Position numbers and translations under genes: made by a program
Notes under the pieces: generated by a model
Seen by the model: the letters and a program-made list of their open reading frames with translations, nothing else
Database searches by the model: none
Told to the model about the DNA's origin: nothing
Assembly: GCA_016858145.1 (NCBI GenBank)
Contig: JAEHOE010000022.1
Location: forward strand, 186,001 to 250,000
DNA from: Edaphochlamys debaryana
Lineage: Eukaryota > Chlorophyta > Chlorophyceae > Chlamydomonadales
Length of the DNA: 64,000 bases
Direction: 5' to 3'
In this document: positions 12,821 through 26,616 of the stretch, piece by piece
Numbering within the stretch: position 1 is the stretch's first letter
How the letters are laid out: the number at the start of each line of letters is the position of its first letter

Positions 12821-15800
12821 CTACAGGTCTTGAGGCTCGACGTCTTCCACGCGCCGTCGCGGTCGAGGCGTGGGTGCCGCAGCGGTCGCCGCAGCTGCGC
12901 CGGCGGCAGCGGAGCCGCGCGCCTCGCCGCCGCTGTCTCCCAGCACGGCGGCGGACCGTCCTACGGAGGAAGCCTTGCCCGTGCCGCTGCTCACGATCGG
13001 AGACAGCGCCGCCGCCGCCGCGAGCCTCTGCGTCGGCGCTAGAGAAGGCGGCGGCGGCAAGCCGGCAGCGCTGGGGACCACTGAAGCCGCCGCAGGCGGC
13101 GGCGCCATCGCAACCAGCACCAAGGGTTGGGAGGCTGACGTCGGCTGCACATGTTCGCCGGCGCTCCCGCTGACACGCGGCACGCCCGCGCCTGGCGGCG
13201 GCGCGCCGCTGCCAGACACAGCCTTGGACCCCGCAGAGCCGTGCAAGAAGGGCGGGGCCTTGCACAGGGCAAGGGACGCGCTGCCGCAAGCCGACGTCCC
13301 GCCGCCCTCGGCCGTGCCCGCGTCCGCGCCCGCGTGGACTGCCTTTGCGAAAGCGGCGGAGGACCGCCCGTGGCTCGTGCCAGCGAGCTCCCGCGCAAAC
13401 GCGGCCGCCCAAGGCGGCACGCCCAGGCTGAGATCCGACGCGCTCGTGACGCCGCGCGCGCCGCTTCCAGGGGAGCCCAGGTCCAGGCCTGTGGTGGCGG
13501 TCGCGGGCGCCGTGGGCCGGTCGAGCGCGCAGACTGCCGAGTTGCTGAGGGCTTGCTGGGAGGAGATGGCGGCGCTGCCGCTGGTGACGAAAGTGGTTAG
13601 GCGCTGGAAGGGGTTGTGCGTGCGGCGCTTGAAGTCCCCCCCACCGCCGCCGCTTGCCAACCCGGCCGCGCCTGTGCTGCGAGCCTGGTACTGGGGCTGC
13701 ACGGCATGTGAGGTGCGGGCCCCGGCGCCCGCAGGGCTGGCAGCAGCGGTGCTGGCGGCTGGTGGTGGCGGTGGCGCTGTGATGCCGACGGCCGTGAGCG
13801 TGGGGGTTGATGGCAGACCGCCGCCATTGAGGCCCGCGACCAGGACCGGGGAGGCAGAGTCGACGGCGGCTCCGGTGGAGTTGGGCCATACGGGCGAGGC
13901 GGCGAGGCGGTTCCAGGGCAGGCGGCCGCTCCAGGGCGACACGTGGTCGGCTCCGGAGCGGATCTGCAGGCCCCCCGAGTCGTCCCTCTCACTGATGCCC
14001 GACGCCAGCGTTGCCGCGACCCGCGGAGACCCCACAGCAGAGGCTGTTCCTGCGCCCGCGCCCGAGAGTGGCGGCGAGGCGCCACTGGCGCCGATCGAAC
14101 CGGCCGATGCGCGGCGGTGGGCGAGGCGGATGCCCGCAAGCGGCGCCGACAGCGCGACGGCCGCGGCGCTAGCGCGGCGGAGACGAGCCTTCCAGCGGGG
14201 TACTGGGCCGGGTTGTGGCGGCGCAGGTTCGGGCGGCGCGGGCTCGGGCGTGAGGCCCAGGGAGCTGAACGGCTCGGGGGTCGGGCCGAGAGACTGCGGT
14301 GCGGCGTGCGCGGCGGAGTGGGGGGCCGTGGTCTGCTGTGGGGAGCTGGCGGACTTGGCGGTGCCGGGCCGGCGCGAGACGGCCGAGAGTGGCTGTAGGG
14401 TGCCCGTGAAGTCAGGTGTGGCGCCCCTCCTGGAAGGCTGGTGTGTGAGGTGACACACGTAGGTCCCGGCCGGAACGCGGGCCTTGCGGCGGCCCTTGAG
14501 CACGGCCGCCCCCACGCCGCCGCCATTGGGGGTCAGTTGCACGAACGAGACCTGGGCCGGCTCTTGGCCCAGTGGGAAGTGGAACTGCGCGGGGCTGGCG
14601 TTCTGCTGGTTGAGCGCTGCCATCTGTGTGGCCGCGTCGCACAGGACCTGGCCGGCAGAGGCCGCGCCGGCGAGCTTGGTGGCTGCAGCCACGAGGCGGC
14701 CCACGTAGCAAAGGGAGTGGGAGGTGGTGGAGAGGGACCAGTCGGCGCGGCCGGTGGCGATGCCCGCGCGGACCCTGCGATGGGGATGCAGGGCGCGGGG
14801 TGGGCGCGGGGTTCTGTGGTCTGGGCTAGAGTGACCGGCAGCTGTAGGGATCGCCGCGCGCACGGGCCGTGTGGGCCTGACACGTCAACACAGGTCAGCC
14901 TTCCCGATCAGAGACTAGCCAACCTGTTTGTTCCTTGGCCCGCCTCGCCGCCTCACCTCAGCCCTCGCAGGAGCAGCGTCTGCAAGCCATCGCCGAGCTC
15001 TGCCGCCGCCTCCTCGTCGACCTGCATGGCCCTGGTGTCCCACCTGCTCGCGCCAGCCCGGACGCCCATGCTGCTGCCGCTGCTCACGGCCCGCGCCCCG
15101 ACCGCCGCTGACGGGCCCGCAGCAGCGGCCGTGAGCAGACCACCGACTATCGTGGTTGCCGGGCTGGTAGCGGCGGTGTGTGGGCCGCTGGGGGTGCGAT
15201 CAGTTTCGAGGTGCGAAGCGGCCCCGCGCTGGTGAGCGTGCGAGTGCCGGCTGGCGGCAGACATGGAGTCCGGCACGCGGTGGTGCGAGCCAGCGCCTGG
15301 GGACTGGGCTGCCCGCTCCACGCCCGGCCACGGAGCGCTGGGCAGCTGCATGGACAGTGCGCCCGTGAGAGAGCAGAGCCGCGACGCGCCGCCCAGCTCC
15401 TTGGAGGGCGCACCCTCGGGCTCCTGGGGGCGCAGGAGGTTGGACACGGTGCAGCGAGGAAAGTTCGCGGTGGGCTCTCAGTCCGTGTTCCAACCCTTGT
15501 GGTTGCCGCGGGGCTAGAACCCCTGTAGCCTCCACCCGTCCGGGCCCCCGTATGCTCTCCTCCACCGGCCCACCTGACTCGTGGCCAGTCGCGGGCTGGA
15601 CACGCCCGCGATGGGCCCGTGCAGCACCGAGCTGCTGGCGCCGCCGCCCATGGCCCCGCTGGCCGTCGTCCCGCCGCCGCTGGTGCGCCCCGTCACGCCC
15701 GGGTGCGAGCCTCCGCCCCGGAGCGGTCCGGCCCCAGCCGCCGCCTGGACCAGGGAGGGGGCCACGGCATGCAAGCATGCATCTCCATCTACCACAGGAG

Positions 15801-18800
15801 CTTGACATGCATATAACGTGGGACAACCGTTCGTCCCTGCGGCCCCTCATGTGTCTTGCATCGCTAAGCGGGTTCCATGTGCTAGCCAGGCGTGGCGGAA
15901 GGGTGCTAAAAGAGGCCACTCACCTGCGCGAGGGCCGACGCATCCACCGAGAACGCCTCCCTGCCCAGCCTGTGGTGCGCGACCTCGGTGGGCCGTGAGT
16001 CCATCAGGTCAGACAGCTCGCCTGTCTCGGTCTGGGACAGGCTGCCTCCAGCCCCGACCGCCGGCACGGTGCGGCGACGGGCGCTGCTGGGAACGCCAAA
16101 TTCGCCCGTCCCAACACGAGAGCTGACTTGGGTCACAGAGCCAGGCTGAGAGCCCGGCTGGGGGACTGGCGTGGCAAAACCACGCGGGCTTGGGATTCTC
16201 GGAGGTGTGCGCGCGTGCACAGGCGTGGGCGCCCCAAGGGAAGAGTCGCCGCTGGAAGCCTGGGTTGCAAGGCGGCCAAAGCTGCTGGCAGCAGCCGCCA
16301 GCACGCCGCGCTGCCAGCCGTCCTCGCCGCGGCTGTTTACGCGGCTGCCAGCCGCCACCCCAGGCCGGTTGGGGGTCGATGCGGACTCGCCGGAGCTCTC
16401 CATCTGTCGCCCGAATCGTGGCGAGTGGCTAGCCAGCCGCCAGCCCCGATGCGCTCTCTGGCTCTCTGGCGAGGCCGCCAGCACGGGCGGCGGCGACGCG
16501 AGGGCCTCCCGAGCGGAACGCGAGGAGGCTTCGGCCGGTGGCGGACGGCCGTGTGGGCTGTGCCCTGGGCTGGCTCGACTGGTGGCGGTGCCTGGCCGCG
16601 TCCATGGGACGCTCATGGAAGACAGCGGTGTCTGGAAGCCTTGCTGGGAAACCGACTTTGAGGGGAGCAGCACAGCAAGGCCCTTGCCGTGACGAAGCGT
16701 CGTGGTGGTGGCTTTGGCGAAGCGACCCGACGCAATCGAGAGCGCTTTGGTTAGGGCCATGGCGCCGCTGTGCGTGCGCGATCGCGCCTGGGCGGACGGC
16801 GTGGGCGTGGAGAGCGGTCCGGCTGCGTCGTGGGAGGCTCGTGTGGTGGTTATGGCTTCCAGGGGCTCGCCCAGCTCGTGCTCCAGAAGGGCCTGTGGCA
16901 CGGGGGTGGCACAGAGCGCGCAGCGCGCGAGTTCAGGGTCGTGTCGGGCGGCAGGAAGGGAGTGAGGGTGCAGGAAGGAGCAGAGTCAGCGTTCCGGGCC
17001 CTAAAGGCGACGCTAAGGGGTCACGGGTGTATTTGTTGGAGGCCGAAGCCGAAGCACGGGGTCCCTGGCGGCCAGCGCACCTGGGGCCAGGGCGCCCGCA
17101 GGAGCGCGGCCCGCAGCTCCTCCGCCCACCGCACGGCCATGACTGGGTCAGCGAAGGCCACGTGGAGCTCGTCCTCCCCCGCGCCCAGGTCCGACTGCGG
17201 GAAGCACCGGTAGCAACAATGCGGCGCGACAGAGCGCAGGGGGCAGAGAGGGTCACAGAGCCACGCTCGCACCACAACGTCACGAACGGCACACCCCGCA
17301 CCCCGCACGGCAGCTCAGCAAGGCTTCCCAGGAGGGACCCCGGGTCTGCGGTCGAGCTCTCTACCAGTACGGGAACCTCCGCGGGCGCACCTGGAACAGG
17401 CTGCTGCCCCGCAGGCGCTGGAGCAGGTCGCGGGCCGTGCTGCGGTAGAGCTGCAGGGCCTGGAGCGCCACCTGCCCGTCCCAGGCGCGGAGAGCAACGG
17501 CGCCTTGGACCTGAGGGGCGGAGGGCCGTTCGCGGTGTCGTAGAAAGGAAGACAAGCGGTCAGTGGAGGGCGGAGACGGTGGTGAAAGAGCTTGGTTGAC
17601 TACCGGGCAAGGCTGCAACCACTGACGGGCGGAGGGTAGGTAGAATGTGGAGATAGTGATGGGCCCGCAAGGGGCAGCGCAGGCGGGGGCGGGGCTGCAC
17701 AAACATGGGTCAGCTAGCGCCTGCGAGGAGAAGGGCAGGCGGGGCGCGGCGCCGCACCTGTACGACAACGTACGTCGCTCGTCCCACGGGCGCGTCGTAC
17801 AGCACGTTCACGGGCGTCATCGCCTCTGCGCCGCGCAGCGGCTGCGGCCACAGCGCCAAGCGCTGCGCACGGGGGCCCAGCCCAGGCAGGCGAGGGTTGC
17901 AAAGGGGTCCGGATGGGGCTTCAGCCAGCCCTCGATCGCATATACCCAGGACCCGGGAAAGAAACCCTTGACAGCGAGAAGGGACACGGCACGGCACAGC
18001 ACGGCACAGCGTGATGCTCGATGCAATGTGACCGGACCAAAGGGCCGAAGGCGGGGCAGGTGACATGGGCCTCACCGCTGCTAGCGGTGGGGAGGTGGCC
18101 CACAGGACGGTGGATGCCTCAGAAGGGAGGGCGGCGTCGGCGGGGAACAGGCTACGGAGGGGACACGGGGATCGAGATGGCAATAGAGGGTGGGGGCGGC
18201 TTATGCTTGCCGTACCGGGGCTGTGCCGGAGCAGGCAAGCGACATGGTTCAAAGGTTCAGGCCGAACAGCGCGGGCTGCACCCGTGCGTACCTCCCAGAC
18301 AGTATGAGGTTGCAGCAGGAGGCGGCCGTGTTGTTGCGGGCTTCGGGCGGCGTGAGGAGAGACGCCAGCTTCAGAAGCTGCGGTGCAAGGTGGGCAGCGA
18401 TAGATAGGATTCCGTGAGAACCAAGAGATCGACTCACAGAGATCATTAGCCGAACACAGCAGAGTGGGCTGGTACAGTCTACACTGGCGAGACGCGAACA
18501 TGTGTGTTTAGGCCCCCTTCCAGCCCTGCAGCCCGACCACCCACCAGCACGCCGCTTGGCCTGCCGTTGCTCCCCGGCAGCTCCTCCCTCAGCTGCTCGT
18601 GCGCCCTGCACGACAGCAGCACCTGGCCCCCGTGCGCCAGGTCCGCCAGGGCCTTGGCCGCAGCCAGCGCAGGGCCCCCCAGCACCATGCGCGCGGCGGC
18701 CGTGTTGTACTGCAGCTCGGCGGCGGTCAGGCGGGCGCACGTGACGCCCACGCGCACGCGGAGGCCCCTGCAGGGGGGACGGTAGGGAGGTTCCGTTAGT

Positions 18801-21800
18801 AAGGCCCCGCTCGCACGCCGGCAGGCTCTGCAGACCCCACGCAACCCCTCCTCCTCCACGCGTCCTCAAGAAACCTCACCGGAAGAGCAGCCGCCCTTTC
18901 TTGGCCTTGACCGGTTCCGTGGGGCACGCGTTCGCCGCACCCGCTGCCTTGAGGTATGTCCCGAACGACTCGCTCGGCTCGAGGAACAGGTTCGTCGCGA
19001 GCGTGGGTAGGATCGTTGACGCCGTGACCGCCCAGTCCACATCCACGTCGTGCTGTTCGTCAGGCCGTACTTCGCTCGTGACGTTTGCGTATCCGCTGTT
19101 CGATGGACTGAGAACGCAGCTGGTGAATGCGCCGGCCGGTAGCTCACCGCCGCCAGTGCTGGTCGCCGGCCCCTGCCCCGACTCTGCCCGCAGCTCGGGG
19201 AGCCCTTCGCGCCAGGGACTCAGCTCGCTAGGGTCCAGGTCGTGATGCAGCTCGTCAACATCCTCGAGCTCCTTGTCGCTGCCGATTGCGGGCAGCAACA
19301 CGGTGGATGTGAATACGGCATTCGACGGCGCTGAGGCGGGGGAGGTGGTGAGGTAGGGAGCCATCGGCGAGTTGATCGCGGACCGAGCCGCGGCTCCGCT
19401 GGCCGGCCGGCTGGCAGGCGACAGCGGCGCGGACGTGGCGAGAGGCGAGAACTCGCCGTGGCCCGTCATCATCAGGCCCGTGGAGAGGGTCCTGCCTTCC
19501 TCGCGCTTCCCACCGCCGCCCTCCAGACAGAGGGTGGGGCTCTCGCCCCCGAGCTCCCAACCGGGGACGGCCGGAAGGCGGCCGTAGACGGACTTCGGGG
19601 GCCCGTGGTCCAGGGCCCGAGCGAAGGGGAAGCAGTCGGGCAGGGCCGAGTGGATGGGCAGGCATGCGGGGTGCTGCAGCAGCTCCTGCGGCCACGCCTG
19701 CGCCAGGAGCTCCCCCTGCAGCTCCGTGCCGAACGCCACCGCCTTGTGGGCCGCGGCGAAGGCCAGGATGAAAGAGTCGCCCTGGAGGCAGTAGGGAGCA
19801 GGAAGCAGGGGGGCACGACCGGGGCCTGCATCAGGGGCTTGGGCGGCTCGCTGGAAGCTCTCACAGCCGGATAAAGGACCCGTGCCACGCAGCCGGGCCG
19901 CAGTGCGCAACACGCCCGTACGGCACCACGCAGTACGACACAGCATAGGCCCACGCCGGGCCCACCTCGGTGGAGCTCTCGTAGCCTGCGTGCTTCACCA
20001 GCAGCCGCCGGACGGTGCGGTGGTGCAGGCTGAGGGCCCGGGCCATGACCTCCTCCGGCAGCGCCTCCCACAGCGTGGTGCTGCCCTCTGCGCAAGGTGG
20101 AAGCACGCAAGGGGAGGCGCGCGGGGCTGTCAGCGTTCGGCGGGGCAGCACGCTGGCCGGGTTTCACAAGCAGATGAGGGCTCGCCGCAACACCTGTCGC
20201 CTGCCGATAGGTCGGGCCTCCTTGCTTCGCACGGGTGGGCTGGGGCCTGGTTGCCATTGCGGCTGCGAACGGTTCGGACCCCGTCCCGTCGGAGCAAGCT
20301 TCGCACAGGTGACAGCCGCAAGATATGCCACGAGGGACGACGTGAGGCGGCCGAAGCGGAGTCAACCTGCTTGCTTACCAATGTCGGTGACCAGCATGGC
20401 GGTGAGATCGCCGACTCGAGGCGGTCGCGAGTAGAGCTTGCGGCTGCGGCAGTTCCAGCTCCGGGCCACAAAGCAGGCACCCAAGCCCAGGAGCAGCAGC
20501 GTCACCGGGATCACAACCGCGGGGACTACCACGGCGCTCTTGCTGCCGCCAGAATTGCCTGCGGTGGGACACGTCAGTCGCAAGCCCGGCGGAGCGTTAG
20601 GGCGAGCGAGTCAGGAGTGCACCGTGCAGCGCATGGGGGTGGCAACGCCCGCCACAGCCCACCCCCGGCACGTACTGGAGGCGGCGGGGGCGGGGTCGGG
20701 GGCGGGCGCGGGGCTGCTAGGCGCGGGCGTGATCCCAAGCGAGGCCTTGTACTTGGGCAAAAACTCCTGTGGGGGACGGGGAGCGGCAGGTCGAGAGCAG
20801 TCGAGAGGCGTCCGGGCTTACGAGATCGGCCTGCTGCGCCCGCGCCCAAGACGCCCGCTGCGCGGCCCTGCCCCCAACGCCCCGCCACAGTGATAGCCCC
20901 ATGGAAGCATTAAAGGCCTGAAGCCAGGTTCCGAGGCCGGGCCTGCCGCCTGTCGCCCCACCTACCGCGGGGTCGTAGTGCGCTGCCAGCTGGACCTTAG
21001 CCGCCGCCAGCAACGTGTCCAGGTCCGTCCCACACAGCGTAACTTGGCCGCTCTGCAGCCCGCCCGCGCCAGCCCGAATGCAGGGCGCCGGGAAGCGGTC
21101 CTCCATGGCGCCCATGAGGGCAGTGAGGATGGTGCTGTGGGGTGGGAGCAGGTAAGGAGGGCGAAGGATAGGAACGGGCGTGAGTTGGCTGCCCGCCAAC
21201 AGTGCACCTAGCCCACAACACCGCACCGTCCGGCGTTTGTCCCCAACACGCCGCGGCAAGAGGCCCCGCCAGCTCACGTATACTGTATGGCGTGAGGCAT
21301 CCGCAACGGCCAGCCTCTGTTTGGGTGGTTACGCGCCGTCATGACCAGGCCCTGCGCCTCGGTCAGTACGGACGCCTCCCAGCCGGCGGCTTCGTACAGC
21401 GCACGTGTGTCCTGTGACGGCACGAACGCGTCGCGCACGGGCTCCACGGCCACAGGCGGTACGACGGCCTCAGAGGGCGACCAGCGGTCGGGAGAGCCCA
21501 GGTAGAAGAGCACCGCTAGGGACAGCATCTGCCCAAGCACCGGCGCCCTGTGGAGGAGACACGGGGCCGGGACGGGGCGGAGCGTGGGCTGAGCGGGATT
21601 GCGATAGCTCGCAACGCAAGTGTGGCTCGAATAGGCTTGGGGAGGAGCATAGATGGGAACGAGACGGGCAGCAGGATGGGCTGCACGCGGCTTGCGAGAG
21701 GGTCCAAGGGGCTCGGCGCGAGGGCACAGACACACAGCACAGCGCCGCACCTGCTGTTGATGCCGCCCGTGAGCGTCGCGAGGATGGACTGCGGCGTGAA

Positions 21801-24709
21801 GTTGATCAGCCGTCCAGGCTCGGACTCGGAGGGCTGCCCCGAGCCGTACCTCGAGGGGGCAAGCTCCGCGAGAGGGCACAGCTTGGGCGTGCAGGGCACC
21901 AGGCCGCCCGAGCCGTCGCGGTCCCACACCAGCTCCGAGCCGGGGAGGCGGGACACGCGAATTGAGCTCATGGGCACCGGGGCGTTCACCAAGCGGCCGG
22001 TGAACATCTGCGGGCGGGGTGGGATACGGTAGATAGAGAGCTGTCACTGCACAGACTGTCAAGACCGGAGAGCCCAGCGGTGGGCAGCTTGCAAGCCTCT
22101 GGCCTCGTGGGGCCCAGAACGCTTTGAGCCAGCGCACACGCACGGTCCCTACACAAAAGGCGCCCGCAGTCGGCCCCGGCTCTCGACCCGGTCGGCTGCC
22201 CTGGGTCGGTCCGGCAGGGTCCGGCGTTGCGTGCGCGCGTGCCCTGCCTAAGCAGAGCCCACCGCACCTGGAGCGTGGGGACCAGGCCGCCCAGTGCCAC
22301 CGCGCAGGCGCCGTGGGCGAAGGCCAGGCTGGCGTGGTTGCAGTCATCGTGCGGGTCAGGCGGCGCGGCCTGGTGCGGGAGCAGGCGAGAGGCGAGGACA
22401 AGACGGGGGAAGGGCGTCAACTTGTGGCGTCGACGGCTACGCCCGAGCTCGGGCCCAGTTGACACGGTTCGAAGGCGTGCAAATCCAGCCGCACTGTTTG
22501 CTGTCGTGCCGTTGTGCAGCTGACCTCCGGCCTGAGCTGCTCAGCGCCAGTGTAGCGATCCCTGCCGGCGAGTGCCTTGGCTAGCTGCACGCACCCGCCA
22601 ACGCTCGGGTCCGACCACACACGCACCTGGTCCAGGATGAGGGAGATGGTGCGGAATGCCTCCCTGGCTGCCGGGGAGTCGATCAGCGGCGTCAGGTCCG
22701 AGATGCTGAACAGCACGCCCTGCTCCGAGCCGCGCGTCTGGGCGATGCTCGTCCAGATGGCTTGCAGGTAGGTCACGTGCCGACAGCCTGGCGTACGGCA
22801 CACACGGCAGGGAGGCACCATTGACATGCGCGCGCAGTGCTGCAGAGTCAGAGCCAACGTCTGAGTTCTGGTCCCCCAACCAGACCATCGCTTGCCTCAC
22901 TTGGCTCACGTCCAGGCCCCGCCTGCGGTGTCCCCAGCCCCTGCCCAGCCCCTGTCCAGCCCCTGCCCTGCCCTGCCCGACCCACTTGTTGACAGAGGCA
23001 CGCAGAATGCGTGGGCAGGAAAGGCCGCAGCCGCCGTGGCGTTGGCCGCCCGAAACGCCGCAAAGCGCTGCCCGAAGTCCAACAGCTCGGTCCACGAGTG
23101 GGGCGGCTGCGGGCAGAGTTCCGGGGACAACGTCAATCCGCAGCGCTCCACCTTTCATCCGGGCTTTGATCGCTACCTAGCTGCAGGGCACCAACCCAAT
23201 ATCCGCCGCGCTGACGGCGATGGCACCCTGCCCTGACCCGCCCTGCCGCACATGACTCAGTCCTCCCACTCACAACAAACCTGCCGCTCAACCGCTCTCG
23301 CGGCCCATACTCTGCATGCACCCTCCGCCAGCATACCCGCTCCCCAAACGCCCGCTCCCAACGTCCCCGCATACACCTGCACGCACCTGCACGCCCATGG
23401 CCCCCAGCACGTCCCTGCGGCTGAACAGGTAAGCCATGCCCCCGTCCAGGGGGATGGACACGGTGCGCCCTTGGTAGGTCGCAAGCTGTGGGGAGCAGGG
23501 GGCAGCGGGCGGGGCGTGTGGATGGGGCTCGGGCTGGCGTACAGTACATGTGCCGCAGTATCCTTGCCTCGTCATGCGCCCTGTCCCGGCGCTCGACCCC
23601 GTGACCGCCCGGCCTCCCACCCAGCACTTGCGACCCCCAACAGGTCAAGGGTTCGAGCATTTATGGGCCCACCTGCAGGCGGTACATCTGGGAGACGTCC
23701 GCCCAAGCTAGCTGGTACGGTTGCTGAGAGACCAGCATGCTGAGGGGCAGCGTGGAGGGGAGGGGAGGGGAAGGGTGGTGAGGAGGGGTGGTGGCAGCTC
23801 AAGCCAGCAGCGCCCGGGGCCGGCACGCCCCAGCTAGATGCCGCAAGCCAGGCGAGGGCCTGACATGCTGCCCTTCTCTGCGTTGCCGCAATCGCCCGAG
23901 ACAGCCCAGGACTCCACCATTACCTGAGGTCGGTCAGGAGGCCCTCATCCGCCAGGTGCTGGGTGTACGCAGCCGTGTGCAGCCACAGAGGGTGCTGCTC
24001 CGTGGGCGGCTTGCCCTCCACTTCCGAGCTGATGGCCGCGAGGAGGCCCGCGGCTGGAACCACCGTTGCGTTGATTGGGATCCCGGAGCGCGCGGAGAAG
24101 CTCGACAAGGCGGGCAGCACCCACGCCGTGAAGAGGTCCGGGACCATCACGCGCAGACCCGTGGCGTTCTGGGAGGGCCGAGTATGAATGAAGGCAAGTT
24201 TTGCGCGTGGGAACCCATGTCTCAGGGCTGCATACCGGTAAACTCCCGTTTTGGTGGCTAGGCGTCAAGGCCGGCCCGGCACCTCCCCCTCCCCTCCTCC
24301 TCCGAGAATGGCACACCTGGCCTCCGTTGTACACCTCAGAGTAGCACTCCCATAGGGCCACACCCATGTGGGTATGTGACCATCCCGTTGGGCCTTCCGT
24401 GCGGCACCTGCATGCCGTGGGGCCGCAGGACTGAGCACAAGCACTCTCGTCCGCCAGACGGGCGGGGGGTGGTGGACTCGACACGCGTGCTTACCACTCA
24501 GCCGTACGCGGGACTGCGTTCTGCAAGCACTCGGCCACGAGTTCATCCTGGGGCTGAGCCGCAGCCAGAGCCAGACACAGTAATGGCAGCAGGAACCCGC
24601 AAAATCCGGCCGAACGTGTAGCTGCCCCGCTAAATCCGGTTCCTCTTTCCCGGAGCGTTGTTAGCTCCGTAGTTCTGCTTCCAGAGGCCGCCAGAGAGGC
24701 CCTCGCCAT
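12821..24709 (-). CDS. receptor-like nucleotide cyclase with solute-binding ectodomain (~24 exons, ~2500 aa)
   Basis: This is a single-pass membrane protein. It has a signal peptide (GFLLPLLCLALAAA, ~residues 37-50) and an ectodomain (~70-680) resembling bacterial family-1 extracellular solute-binding proteins. A membrane helix (VVVPAVVIPVTLLLLGLGA, ~687-705) leads straight into the first cyclase domain (TDIEGST, then GDSFILAF, then LRVRVGV). A second, more diverged cyclase half follows (LQLYRSTARDLL, EDELHVAF, VRAGIATGRA), split by inserts of hundreds of Ser/Pro/Ala-rich residues, and then a ~600-residue low-complexity tail. Phase-consistent exons include 24709-24495, 24407-24317, 24168-23924, 23739-23673, 23485-23387, 23106-22986, 22787-22627, 22369-22268, 22007-21751, 21547-21278, 21134-20822, 20766-20676, 20558-20379, 20087-19966, 19781-18880, 18767-18545, 18377-18292, ?-17758, 17510-17391, 17194-17081, 16892-15924, 15744-15574, 15423-14957, 14774-12821. 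The acceptor of the exon ending at 17758 (about 17.9-18.2 kb) is unresolved. Whether it makes cAMP or cGMP cannot be read. Confidence 0.8.
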
Positions 24710-26550
24710 CCATGAGCTGCGTCACCGCGGCCGTGAGGCGCGCCCAGCTTGAGCACTCGGCCTATAAGACGTTACAGGCATTACCGGAACGAAGCATTCC
24801 ACAAAGAAAGGGACTCGCTCGCCAAGAAGTACAGTAACCAGTAAGTGTTCGCCAGTGCAGGTGCGTAGTTGACACGCTAGGGATAAGGCAATAATGAGTG
24901 CACCGCTTCCAGGGTAGTTTGGGAAGAGGCGCACGCTGCATTGTTTCGGCGCCCCGTCGCTAACCCCGCGTGTCAACCCGGGGGGTCCCCGCGCCCCCCA
25001 CCCCACCCCCACCCCGCCACCTCATCCACCTGGTCTCCTTGATGGGAGAATGCTTCCATCCCTTCTCCCTGTAGAAGCTAGCAACATAGCACATGCCCAG
25101 ACAGAACAGGAAAAAGGGCCCAAACGCCTTCGCTCCTCGGTGCGAGTTGGTGCGCATGAGGCAGCGCGGGCGGGACCGGGTGTCGGCAATGCAGGCAGGC
25201 ATGCCAACACGAGGTATTCCCCCGGGGCTTCACGGAAGACGCTTCGTACACCAGACACACAGCCCAAGAGGTTGTCTGTAGGAGACTGCCGCTGCCGACA
25301 GCCGACATGCTCAGGTCCTCGTGTTTCAAAGAAGTTGACATCCGGCACAGGCATCGAGCGCGTCTGGACAGAGTCTTCTAGCCTGCCGCCACTGACCGGC
25401 CACTGAGGCTCGCAGCCATCAAGAGCTGAGAGCCCTCAGTGGCGAGCCTCAGTGAGGGCTGCCTGCGGCGTGCGGCCTGCCTGCCTCAGTCCCGCAGGAA
25501 GCAGTTGCATTCGGTTGAGTGGCGCGGTGCTGGCCAGGGTGACGAAGAGGGTTTGCTGGCTTGCTGCCGGCCGCAAGTGCAACAGGGAGAACAGGGAGAA
25601 GCGGAGGAGGAAGAGGGAGGACCGGAGAGGAGACCAATCTGTCGGGAGGCCTACTTCCTCATTCCCCAATGCTGGGCTCCTGTGGCTGATTCTAGCGTCG
25701 GTACGATGGCAGACGTCCAGCTCAGGGGTGGTCGAGCAGGTCGAGCTGCCGCGGAAACGGCGTCATCGGATGACCACGAGAGAGTGACCTTCGCCGCTTT
25801 CACGGCCACGGGGCGCACCCCTGGAAACCACATTGCCCGGCTCCGCACCGCAGTGCCTCGACTTCCGTCGGCTCGCACCATTGCTTCCTAGCCCAGGGCC
25901 TACCGCTTCCAGCTGCCCCATTCTGATAAGGGGGCTCTCCCGAGCAGCAAGCAATCCTTGTGCGCTCCCCTCTCCCGCAAAGAACAACTGCACACGTATC
26001 CACGTCACTCATTCACTCACACAAGCCACTCACGGCCACGAATGCGGCGCTCCACTTGCTTCCTGGCGCCTGCAGGCCAACCTAGTGTACAGACCACTAC
26101 ACACAGAGCGTTGATGCTTGACTGCATTTGGGGAGCCAGCTCCACCTCACGGCAGGTCACGATGCGAAGGTAAGAGGACAATACCGTACAATGGCCCACG
26201 GCCCAGCAATAAGTGAACACCTACGGGACATCCGCCCCGGCTGCCATGCAGCGTGACCCAAAACAGCCGCAAGCGCAAACAAAATGGCCTTCCGAGTACA
26301 TTCCGCAGTCCGTGTTCTCCAGTGCCCCTACTATGCAGAGCCATGCATGTGCCAGTTGCCATGCAAGGCTTCCCGATTCCGAAGCTCAACCTCTGAGGAC
26401 TCACCCCTCACGAACATACACCGCCCTTGCATCCAAGATCCCGCTTCCAGCTGGAAGTTCCAGTGGCTGCCCGATATACATAAGCTTCTGCTTCTGCAAA
26501 TAGCCCCGGCTACAAACGTGAACCCAGGGTCACGACATGATCCGCACTTA
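24710..26550. other. intergenic; promoter side of the receptor-like cyclase
   Basis: This block is upstream of the receptor-like cyclase start and downstream of the small minus-strand gene. Frames of 80-150 codons exist on both strands (for example 25439-25891, plus). They have no recognised motif, no splice partners and unrelated composition in neighbouring frames, so I do not call a gene. No repeats were noticed. Confidence 0.5.
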
Positions 26551-26555
26551 TTACA
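26551..26555 (-). terminator. TGTAA polyadenylation signal (candidate)
   Basis: The plus strand reads TTACA, which is TGTAA on the minus strand. TGTAA is the usual green-algal polyadenylation signal. It lies 62 bases past the TAA stop of the small minus-strand gene, a plausible 3' UTR length. Confidence 0.5.
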
Positions 26556-26616
26556 CCATCCACTACAGAGGTGTCTCCAACGCTGAGGTATGAGCCCCTC
26601 GAGCTCTGCGCGGGCC

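Noticed and set aside
12870..14453. 527-codon plus-strand frame opposite the receptor cyclase
   Set aside because: Antisense shadow of the 1954-nt terminal exon, produced by GC-rich low-complexity codons. No domain or start context supports it.
25439..25891. 150-codon plus-strand frame between genes
   Set aside because: No homology I can recognise, no splice partners, and comparable frames exist in the other phases.
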